Under the pieces are notes generated by a model. That model ran no database searches, was not told the DNA's origin, and saw only the letters and a program-made list of their open reading frames with translations. DNA of 64,000 nucleotides from Periglandula ipomoeae IasaF13 (lineage: Eukaryota; Ascomycota; Sordariomycetes; Hypocreales; Clavicipitaceae): contig AFRD01000006.1 of assembly GCA_000222875.2 (NCBI GenBank), positions 124,001 to 188,000 on the forward strand. Reading direction: 5' to 3'. Below, one piece after another: positions 38,018 through 48,139 of the stretch. Every line of letters starts with the position of its first letter. Position 1 is the stretch's first letter. The position numbers and the translations under genes are program-made.

Positions 38018-40804
38018 ATGGCCGACCGCGAGATCCTGCCTAACAATGTCAAGCCTTCCCACTACAATGTCTCATTGAGAGACCTCGAGTTCAAGAACTG
38101 GACCTACCAGGGCACGGTGACGTATGTGAACGCTGCCTCGAGCTCCGAGCTCACGATGCTATGCTGTAGCCAATTTCGAAGCTGACCTTTTTGACCTGAG
38201 CAGCATCGACTCCGAGATCATCAAGCCAACTAACCAGATTGTCATCAATACCCTCGAGCTCAAGCTGAAGCATGCCAAGGTTGTCGTCAACCACACCAAG
38301 GCCTCTCAGGCTATTGAGTCCACCAAGTTCAGCTATGATGAGCGTGCTCAACGAGCTACCATCACTTTTGACCAGGAGCTCCCTGTCAGCAAAAAGGCTT
38401 CAGTAGTCATCGACTTTGAGGGCATCATCAACAATGAGATGGCCGGCTTCTACCGCTCCAAGTACAAGCCCGCCGCTACCCCCGCCAAGTCGGTGCCTCA
38501 CGACGATGAGTGGCATTACATGTTCAGCACCCAGTTCGAGTCTTGCGATGCCCGCCGAGCTTTCCCCTGCTTTGACGAACCCAACTTGAAGGCCACTTTC
38601 GACTTTGAGATCGAAGTGCCTGTTGACCAGGTTGCCCTCAGCAACATGCTCGTCAAGGACACCAAGCCCACCAAGGACGGCTGGCAACTTGTTTCTTTCG
38701 AGACCTCTCCCGTCATGAGCACCTATCTCCTGGCCTGGGCTGTCGGTGACTTCGAGTACGTCGAGCAGCTGACCGACCGCCGCTACAACGGAAAGCAAAT
38801 CCCCGTTCGCGTCTACACCACCCGCGGACTCAAGGAGCAGGGCCGATGGGCTCTTGAGCATGCTCCCAAGGTCATTGACTTTTTCTCCGAGATTTTCGAC
38901 ATCGATTACCCTCTTCCCAATTCCGACTTGCTCGCTGTCCACGAGTTCACCCACGCCGCCATGGAGAACTGGGGTCTTGTCACCTACAGAACCACACAAG
39001 TCCTTTTCGACGAAAAGACTTCCGATGCCAGATTCAAGAACGCCATTGCGTACGTCGTTGCCCACGAGCTTGCTCATCAATGGTTCGGTAACCTCGTGAC
39101 CATGGACTGGTGGGATGAGCTCTGGCTCAACGAAGGCTTTGCCACCTGGGTTGGCTGGTATGCCGTTGACCACCTGCACCCCGACTGGCAGGTCTGGGCT
39201 CAGTTCGTCAATGAGGGCATGGAGGCTGCGTTCCGCCTTGACGGTATCCGTGCCAGTCACCCCATTCACGTCCCTGTCCGCGACGCTCTCGACGTCAACC
39301 AGATTTTCGACTCCATCAGCTACCTCAAGGGCTGCTCTGCCATTCACATGCTTGCCAACCACCTTGGAGTTGAGACCTTCCTCAAGGGTGTCTCCAACTA
39401 CCTGAAGGCCCAAGCCTATGGAAACGCCAAGGCCAAGGCCCTCTGGGATGCTCTCAGTGAGGCTTCTGGCAAGGATGTCAACACTCTCATGGATCCCTGG
39501 ATCTCCAAGATTGGCCATCCCGTCGTCACCGTCGCCGAAGAACCCGGCCAAATTTCCATCAAGCAATCCCGATTCCTGTCTACCGGCGATGTCAAGCCCG
39601 AAGACGACACCACCACCTGGTGGGTTCCTCTCGGCCTCGAGGGCAAGAAGGGCGAGTCTGGAATCTCCGCCCTGTCTCTCGAGCGGAAGGAGGAGACTAT
39701 CCGCGACATTGACGACGACTTCTACAAGCTCAACAGCGGCGCCACCGGATTCTACCGTGTCAACTACCCTCCTGCCCGCCTAGCCAAGCTTGCCACCCAG
39801 CTTGACAAATTGAGCACCGAGGACAAGATTGCTATTGTTGGCTCGACTGCCGATCTGGCCTTTGCTGGCAACAGCACGACCCCAGCTCTGCTGACTTTCC
39901 TGCAGGGATTCGGCAAGGAGACGCACCCTCTTGTCTGGACGCAGGTCCTCGACTCTATTGCCTCCGTCAAGTCTGTCTTTTCCGAGGACAAGGAGATCAA
40001 GAAGGGTCTGGAGAACTTTGCCCTGAAACTCATTGGCGACAAGGCCAAGGAGGTCGGTTGGGAATCTGCCGCCAACGAGGGCTACTTGGACACGATTCTG
40101 CGCAAGCACATTATTGGCACCGCCGTGTCCACCAGCCACCCTGAGTAAGTTCTGTCCGTACAAATACGTTCACACCACTAACGTAGATTGCCCCCAGAAT
40201 CACCGAGGAAGCCCTGAAGCGCTTCAACGCCTGGAACGACAACGCCGAAGCCAACCCCATCCCCCCCTCTCTGCGTCTCCCCGTCTGGCGCGCCGCCGTC
40301 AAGAAGGACACTTCCCGCGCCGTCGACATCCTCAAGAAGGAGTGGTTCAACACAAAGTCCATCGACGGCAAGCTCATCTGCCTCAACGCCCTGTCCGTCG
40401 CCGACGACGAGCAGATCCTGCAGGACATCGTCGCCTTCAACTTCAACACCTCGCCGCCCAGCAACGCCGTGAACGCCGCGGACATGCACGTCCTCGGCAT
40501 GGGCCTGGCCGGCAACCCCCTCGGTCGCAAGGTGCAGTGGTCCTTCATGAAGAGCAACTGGGACGCGTGCGTCGCCAAGCTCGGCAACCCCATTGTCGTG
40601 GACCGCTTCGTGCGCGTCAGTCTCGGCGGGTTCACCGACACGGCTGCCCTGGAGGACATTGAGGAGTTCTTCAAGAACAAGGATACCAAGAGCTTTGATC
40701 GCACGCTGGAGACGGTCAAGGATAAGATTCGGGGACGGGCGGCGTATAAGAATAGGGATTCGGCGGCTTTGAAGGAGTGGCTTGGTGCGAATAATTATTT
40801 GTGA
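38018..40804 (+). CDS. M1 family zinc aminopeptidase (Ape2/Aap1, puromycin-sensitive type)
   Basis: Three exons, 38018-38121, 38204-40144 and 40198-40804, give 883 residues. Introns start gtatgt and gtaagt and end gagcag and ccccag. The N-terminal beta domain begins MADREILPNNVKPSHYNVSL. The substrate-recognition motif that is normally GAMEN reads AAMEN near 286. The zinc site is complete: HELAHQWFGN at about 322 and the distal Glu in LWLNEGFA. The C-terminal ERAP1-like helical domain covers about 540-880. There is no signal peptide, so the enzyme is expected in the cytosol. It removes N-terminal residues from peptides downstream of the proteasome. Everything except the Gly-to-Ala change in GAMEN is ordinary. 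Codon use is strongly C-ending, suggesting high expression. Confidence 0.95.
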
Positions 40805-41625
40805 GGGCTGTGAGATTGTGAATGGGAGGGGATATATAAATAGCGGTACATGAGTGCCATATAACAAAGATTATATGAATGAATACCATATGAATGAATT
40901 TGTTGAGATGTATTCTATAAGGGTGCCAGCTGAGATTCTGTGAGTCATCAACAGGGCCGAAATGTATTTGAGTTCATGACAACGTTATTGAGCATGAAAG
41001 CGATGCAGGCGTTATAGATGGAACGGAGAAAGAAACTCAATTGTGGGCTGTCGGCGCGACAACCTCAATTAGGCTCATTCGCCTTCTATCACATAATTCA
41101 AGGACTATCATTCCATCGAATCCGTACACCGTCCGGCAGACATCATTCGCAAATGCCCACAGTATTCTTTCGTATCTTTCCATCCAGGTGCTTAACCAGT
41201 GTCACATCTCAAGCCCCACGAAATGCAACACAGATAACAGCCATGTCTCACCACCGCCATTGGTCACTCGCGTCTCATCTTTCCCAAAGCAGTAACATTC
41301 TCTGCAGCGACCTCAACTCTGCGAGCGCTATTTCATTTACCTCGTGCGTTTTATATCCATGGCTCTATTAATTGCGCCAACCCATCCCGACCATCCCGAG
41401 TCTGGTCGGACCCGCCTTCCTCCGCCCCTCTTTTAAAAGCCCAACTACAGCTTCTCTAGCTATGCTTGATCGTCCGTTGAGTTCATCTCTGAGCGAGCAA
41501 TCGTTCAACTTACCGTAGTTGTACTTCCGTTCACAGTCGTGGACAATCAAAATTGTACTTCGGTTCTAAGGCGGCAGTCGCAATTGTTCGACATCCGCAG
41601 TTCGTCACTCATACTTCATGCCACC
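40805..41625. other. intergenic between aminopeptidase and GNAT genes
   Basis: The stretch holds the AT-rich 3' end of the aminopeptidase gene and a C/T-rich leader before 41626. No other gene is seen. Confidence 0.5.
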
Positions 41626-42712
41626 ATGCCCGCCATCACAACCGCCACGGCCGCCGACCTCCCGGCCATAGTAGACATGTATTTCGACGCCTTCTCCCCC
41701 TCGCCGCTCGACCCTATCTTCCCGCCCAATGGGCCGGGGCAGGAGTATCAGGGGAAGGCGTATCAGTGGTTTCTTCAGGCGCAGGAGGGGACGGGGGTGG
41801 AGGGGCTTAGGATGAAGGTTTTTGCGATTCGAGATGGTGAAGGTATTTTCTTTTCTTCTTACCTTTGTACTTTTCCAATTTTCTCTTCACACGCTTTGAG
41901 TTTCATTTCGTTTCTGTATTTGTTTGGCTCTCATGGCTTATGTCCTACCGGTTATTTCTTTGTGTTCTCATTATCATTCCTGATTGCTCTTTCATTTTGA
42001 CCACAAGCTCTGTCTCGGTGCTCCTTTTTACAAGTTCCTTACATATCGGATTGAATTGGCCCGAGGGATTGTACTAAAAACCCCAGGAACACCCAAGTCA
42101 ATAGCCCTCGTCTGGATCTCTGACTCTTCAACCGGCATGCCCGACTGGACGCAGCGGTGGCCGTAGCCCATTCCCGGCATGGACGAGGCGGGCCTGCTTA
42201 GCTTCTATGAGGGCATGGCGAGGCAGCATCATCGGGTGATGGGGACGGAAAAGCACGTTTGTAAGTTATTTTCTTCAAATATCCTGTCGTCCAATGCTCC
42301 CCGACTTGTATCCCCTTATTTGTGCTTCGCCAATTAACTCCCCTTCACTTACGTACTTGCTTCCTGTGCCATTTCACATTTCCATCTCGCGTTAATCCCT
42401 CCTCAAACCTTTCTATCTCATCATGTTTAAACGTGCTTTAACAAAAAAAATTGAAACTTCATGTTTAAACGTGCTGACATCCCAGTCCTCGAAATGATCA
42501 TGACACACAGCTCCGCCCGCAAACAAGGTCACGCTTCCGCACTACTATCCCGCATAACGCAGCTCGCAGATGAGCTCGGCTACGCGGCATACCTGGACGC
42601 GGACGAGACGGCAATGGGCTTGTACGAAAAGCACGGCTTTGTGCACAGGAGTGATGTGGAGATGACGAGTATTTTGTTTCCGATGAGGAGGCCGCGCAAG
42701 GATGAAGCATAG
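41626..42712 (+). CDS. GNAT-family N-acetyltransferase with an in-frame stop
   Basis: Three exons, 41626-41842, 42087-42260 and 42486-42712, would code 205 residues. Splices are gtattt...ccccag and gtaagt...tcccag, and all three keep the same frame. The N-terminus ITTATAADLPAIVDMYFDAF is the usual opening of fungal GNAT proteins. The last exon carries the acetyl-CoA signature: MTHSSARKQGHASALLSRI is motif A (RKQGHAS for the Q/RxxGxG/A loop), and ETAMGLYEKHGF is motif B. In exon 2 a TAG at 42164-42166 (codon 99) follows DWTQRWP, yet the frame continues with PIPGMDEAGLLSFYEGMARQ. The gene is therefore cut between the N-terminal part and the acetyl-CoA site unless the stop is a base-call error or is read through. 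The substrate is unknown. The first intron, at 244 nt, is long for this window. Confidence 0.75.
42421..42475 (+). repeat. 17-bp direct repeat inside the second GNAT intron
   Basis: The 17-mer tcatgtttaaacgtgct occurs at 42421-42437 and again, identically, at 42459-42475. A 21-nt A-rich spacer separates the copies. Each copy contains the palindrome gtttaaac. The second copy lies only 10 nt before the acceptor of the intron, so it sits where the branch region and polypyrimidine tract are expected. Confidence 0.85.
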
Positions 42713-43063
42713 ATGCGCTTTCCACAGTGTGACAGAACTGGATTTGCTGATACAAGATACACAGGAATGAGGCTTGTCGAGGGATTGGAACGAGATTGGT
42801 TCAGCTAGGCTTGGGGTGAAACCCAATTGGACACTGTAGTGGAAGGAATGACTCAAAAACATTTGCAGTCTGCGACTGGGAGATAACAATAGAGTATAGA
42901 AGCCGTGAGAGCGGAAAACAGACAAGAGATCGATACGAGCGACCTATCAGAGCATAGAATAGAAGTCCACAGCACGAAACATGGGAAAAGAAGCATAAAA
43001 ATAGACATCATCATTCCTCATCATATATTCATCAGACCCTATGTACAAAGGCTGGGATACCAA
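42713..43063. other. intergenic between convergent genes
   Basis: AT-rich spacer with no recognised feature. Confidence 0.5.
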
Positions 43064-44758
43064 TTAAATATAAAAACTGTTCTTGTTTTTGGCGATAAAG
43101 TTGGCCGCACTGTCACGGAAGTCGTTCGCCAAAATATCATTCGCGAATCCCCATCGGAACCACATCAGCTTCTTCGCCTCCTTCCACTGCGGCCACTTGG
43201 CGTACCCGCCCACGCCCTTATTCGGGTCGAGGTTGTACAAGAAATTGAATTAGTATGTCCGGCAGCTCTTCATAGCATTATTGGGCAAGATTCCATAGAA
43301 GACCTGTAGGATGTCCGAGGCGTGGAAGGTGCCGATGACGGGGGTGCCGTAGTCGTACGACGAGAGGTATGACCACGCCGGGACATTAGGATTGATCGTT
43401 GTGGCCACGTTGAGCGTCACGCGGCGGGTGAGGGTAAATGTCAGGTCACCGAGAATGGCGGCGAGACGCTTGAATCCGGGGTAGAGTTCGTTGAGAACAC
43501 CCGTGCGGAAGGGACTGCCTTGCAGGAGGGCTGGCTCGTACAACTCCACCAGTTCCCTAATCTGGGCTTTGGTAGCACTGTGGAAATATAGGTCGGAAAG
43601 GTAGTCGACAGCCCGGTCAACGCTGCTGACATTGGACGTGAAGAGAGCGAAAATGGTGCCCTCGTCCTCTTGGTCGCCAATGATCATGGGGACGGCGTGA
43701 TACTTTCCGGCTTCGCCAAGCTTGTCTGGGCTCTGTGTGAGAACCTTACCATCAGGGCGAGGAAGGTAGGAAAGGGCCACTGAATTGTATGAGAGGATGC
43801 CCGGCACAGAGTTTACTGCGTTGAGGAATGTCTTGTAGTCGACGGAGCGCAGGCATTCCAATGTGTCCTTCGCACCAGAACAGCCAGCCTCGCTGACGAC
43901 CTTGTCGTACACTACTTGGCCCTTGGGGCAGTCCACGGGGTCGGCCGGGACAATGGTGCCCGAGTTCATGATGGCACCACGGAAGAGCGGCTTGCCCTTA
44001 TAGTTTGCATTGCCATCGTATAGGGCCATCTGGTTGAACACAGAGATGGACCCTGCCGACTCGCCCCAGATTGTCACCTTATCAGGGTCGCCTCCGAAGG
44101 CTGCGATATTGTCAGCAACCCACTCCAGGCCCATACGCTGGTCAAGAAGGCCGAGGTTGGCGCTGCCGTCTGCGAGAATCTCCTTGCCAGGCATGAAACC
44201 AAAGCCGGCAACACGATAGTTGACAGCAACGAAGATGAACGGCTGCTTCTGGCCAACAGCAGTGGCCAGAAGGCTAGTTGCATCGTAGTTGTTGGTCGCG
44301 CCCAGCTCGAAACCGCCGCCATAGATCCGGAAAAGTACAGGAAGCTTGGCATTGGCTTTGGTGCCAGCGGGTCGTTGTACATTGACGGTCAGACAATCCT
44401 CTTGTCCAGCAATCGTCTTCAGAAATGGGATCTGCAAGAGGTCGTTGGCAATGGCGCCAATGGCGCCCAGGCTCTCTCGAGAAATGAACATCTGTGGGCA
44501 AGCAGGCGCAAGACCCGTGCCGTCACGCTTGCCGAAGGTGCCAGAGAACTTCCTCGGTGGCTTCAGACGCAATGGCCCAACTGGAGGGTCAGCGAATGGG
44601 ATGGCGTTGAAGCTTTCGACATTGAGGAGTGATCTTCCGGTAATTGTGCCACCGGAAGGCAGGTCTATGTCTACTGTTGCTCCTCTTTCCTCCAATACAG
44701 GCTCGGCGACGGGATCAGGGCCGGGAGCGGGCGTGGCCAGGGCTAATTGCAGCTTCAT
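43064..44758 (-). CDS. Secreted type-B carboxylesterase/lipase (Candida rugosa lipase-like) with premature stop
   Basis: One minus-strand exon. I start at the ATG at 44758 (MKLQLALATPAPG), a short secretion-type leader. An in-frame ATG at 44923 exists, but the sequence between contains a good donor and acceptor, so it may be leader plus intron. The alpha/beta-hydrolase features are complete: the oxyanion segment YGGGFELG, nucleophile elbow GESAGS, the acid in GDQEDEGT, and the base in GTFHASDI. The frame stops at TAA 43252-43250, giving 502 residues. Reading on in the same frame gives FNFLYNLDPNKGVGGY and a further 61 residues in total, to a TAA at 43066-43064. That tail is typical of the family C-terminus, so the stop removes the last helices. 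The product probably hydrolyses lipid or other esters outside the cell. The triad remains, but folding may suffer. Confidence 0.85.
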
Positions 44759-47700
44759 ATTGTACTGCATCGACGTGTAAGTAGAGGTGACAAAAGCACT
44801 AATAAATAATGACAAAAAGTAGTAACTAGTGTACTTACTGTCGCAAGGAGTGTTCTCAAACAAAACAAACTCGAGAACAAGCGACTGAGTCGACCACTCA
44901 GAGGAAGTTGTTGAACCAAACATACCCAGGACAATGGGAGAACTATCGGATGTATTTATTCACACACCAACAAAAAGAGACCAATCCCAAAGGGACCATG
45001 GTCTGATGGCTCAAGACCATAGCGAAAGCAAATTGCGGTACAGCATGGAACGTGTCTCCGCAACTAGGCCGTGTACGCCGCACAAGCCTACGGGGATCAA
45101 GACCAAGAGAAGAATAACGACAAGGACCGCGACCACCTTCTTTCCAAGTTCACCACTAGGTCGATCGCGACTAGTATGACTTGGCGAAGTGGTACCTCGG
45201 GGGATGGTAGTCCAAAACGGTGTGCAGGCGCGTATGTGTGAGTGTGTATGTGTCAAGAGAATTCTCCGTGGTCAAGCCTGGAAATACGACGACAATGACA
45301 AGAGAAGCAGGTCGAGCTTGGCCAGGTTCCCCACGGGGCAGCCGGGTTTCGGGTCACATTGACGAGGAATAAAGTACAAGCCATTGCGGGGTGACGGGAT
45401 TGATCTAGAAGGTGCAGAAGCACATGAAAATTGCGCAGATCAAGACTATTGGAAGTTGATTGACAGAAACCAATTATTTTGGCAAGATGTGGACGGAAAG
45501 CCGAGGCAATTGATGGCGTTTTGGTTTGGGGCACGTCCCTGGCTAGCGTCCGGTCCGTTGGTATGTGGAGGTTGGAATAACGTGGTGAAGAGATTGACTG
45601 GACCGCCAGCCCATCTTTCTGTTCTTGGTATCAACATGCTAAGCGAGATGTGGATGGATGCGGATGCTGTGCGAAGCAATGAGCGACATCCATCGCAACT
45701 TACGATACTAGAGACAGGGATGTGCAATTGGTGCAGGGATTGCCGGGTCATCTGTTGCAAGTCCATTCTGTCGACAGTACCTAGAGCAGCAGTCGGGCGA
45801 GATACTCATGAGTACTCTCGAAGCGAGCCGTTGCGGCCATCCACTCGGATTCTAGATGATGTCTGGTCGTATCACAGAATGGAGATGAGGACGGGCGACA
45901 TCACTTGATGCAGCTGTAGGAGCCGAACCTGCGCCACGGAATGTGAATCTCATGGCATTGATGCCTAACTCGGGAATGGAGACGCAGGCGGAGGTGTAGA
46001 CGAAGACGGAGATGGGGATGCAAGTGATGAAAGGTGCAGCTTCGCCAATCGAGGCTGAAGCTTGGCCAGATGTAGATGTCTAGTAGGGCAGACGTGGATG
46101 TAGATGTCAGCCTTGCACAAAAAGGGTACCAAGTGCCAGGACACCTCTGCCAGCTGGTGCCAGCTGCACGGTGCATGTCATCGACTGCCTGGTGCAACCC
46201 CAACCCGAACCCACCCCGCCTCATCCCACCATCTTCCAACGTCAACTTTTGTGACTTTGTCCATCTTGCAAACTCCGCATTTTGCTCATGTCCAGTTTTG
46301 GCCTTTCCTCCGATGCGAGCTATCGAGTCCCGTCGAGCTACGCCGTCCGTGGCCCAATGGACTGACACCATTCCCGCCTCCTTCCCGCTTGGCTGCAGCT
46401 TCCAACCTGCTTCCCGAGGTTTGTCTCCATGGCAGGCATTGAACAAAACAAAGCAAACACCAGATGATATCGACCTCGGACTTGCGCACCAACGAGCAAA
46501 AAATTTACGGACTTTTGATGATCCCGTTTGACTTTTATCCCGGAGAGCACATGAACCGTCCTGACAAGCATTTATTATGAAAGATGCTGTAATAACGCAC
46601 TTATCACAAACGCCGGCATTCACATTATCGGGTTCAATTCGGAGCCCTGTCATGGATGATGCCTGTTCCGATGGTCCTGCACCCATTCGGCACATACTTA
46701 CCGTAGTCCGTGCGGTCTCAACCGTCTGATAATTGCTCGAAATTGCACGACAGCCCAGGGACTCATTTTAGCACGAGACAAGGCTATCCTGGACTAGAAC
46801 TTGCGCAGCCTCAGCCTTGGCGAACTCTGAATCTCATAGATCGTTTACCCACGAGAATCCCAGTCGACGTCGACCGCCGACGCTAGCAACTCGGCTATGC
46901 AGTCAGAGTACTCTGGGGTAAGTAGCGTGCGATTGTTCCCTTGAGCATGCAGGTAGAAAACGTGCGAGACGATGTGCTCACCGCCAGCGGCTTAGTGTGG
47001 TGGCTATTAATGACACAACACTCGGAAAATTTGACCAGAATCAGCTGGTTGTTTCACGGGTATCTGAGACATTGGATATGATATACTGTCTGTTTTTCTT
47101 TCTACTAGGATGTGTCGTCCGACCACGGGCCTTACTCCACTTACCTTATCCACGAGACGCCGCGTGGCCCATCCCGCCTTTGGGTTTTGACCGCAGGCTC
47201 GGTAATTGGCCGCAGGCCTTTTATAGATAGCTAAACATCTGAATCTGCATCACCAAGATTCAGACAATCTATTCTTCAAAGGAACACCATTTTCAGTTCA
47301 GAGAAATATGATCCACCGGAGCGACTGTCGCCCACGATGATGCCGAATGATGCCGAATGATGCCGCGTCGACTTTTGGAGTGCAGCATTGATCGTAACCC
47401 CGCCCCCAAGCATGACGGTAGTGGCTCATGTCCCTGGTCTAGCCCGGCGCCTCCCCAACCTTACCCAGCATTTGGGTAACAAGATGCAAAGCATTTGGCC
47501 AGGTGATCGACTCGAGGACAGTCACAAGCTTGGAGAAGGCTAGTTCCGAGGCTTTTGTTCCTGGTTCTTTTGGCAATCGGCGCAATCGGCTAATTCTGTG
47601 ACCAAAACCTGTCAGTCGATCTGTGACCAACTTGGATCTTTGCGACATTACGAATACGACAAGTCCCATGTTAATCGGGGTGAATCCCTTGCTTTACGTG

Positions 47701-48139
47701 ATACGGCAGTCCAAATCGGTATGACAAATAATCCATGTCAAGAAGAATTGGTCGCACTCGGTCGCTGAAGGCTGCAACGATTCCACTGTGTGTCACGCAG
47801 GGATATCATGCCTGAGTGATAGATTCGTGATCGTCGGCATTGTACAGTTGGGCCATGCGGTTGAAGAGATTCTGCCACCCAGGGTGAGCTCAGTGTCCAA
47901 TTTTGACTTGAGTAAGCATCGCGCAACGAGCAGAAAATTGTCTGGTTCAACGATTGCGCTATCTCGATTTTCGAGGCAATGGTGTAGTAGGAACCCCTGA
48001 TTTACATCCGTCAGGGACGTGACTGTGTGGTGGAGATGGTGTGTAACCAAACGAGACTATATGCAACTCGGTCAATCAGAGGTGTCGAGTTGAGTCTGGC
48101 CGAGTTCAACATGTTCTCTAGCTCTTAAAACATGATGGT
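44759..48139. other. 3.4-kb intergenic region between esterase and NACHT genes
   Basis: No gene is supported. Frames at 45384-45908 (plus) and 45901-46695 (minus) lack any domain or plausible splice context. The region contains a short tandem repeat at 47337-47365, listed separately. The two flanking genes read in the same direction (minus). Confidence 0.45.
47337..47365. repeat. 10-bp tandem repeat, about 3 copies
   Basis: The unit atgatgccga is repeated two full times and a third time without its last base, with no mismatch. It lies in non-coding DNA. Confidence 0.9.

Noticed and set aside
44759..44923. N-terminal extension of the esterase from ATG 44923
   Set aside because: The stretch contains a consensus donor (gtaagt) and an acceptor just before the internal ATG, so it is more likely leader plus intron; not fully excluded.
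46620..46650. B-box-like ggttcaattc
   Set aside because: The bases flanking the putative T-loop do not pair and there is no A box at the right distance, so it is not a tRNA gene.
45901..46695. 264-codon minus-strand frame
   Set aside because: Its C-terminal half is a low-complexity His/Arg/Leu repeat and there is no family signature; chance frame in C/G-rich DNA.
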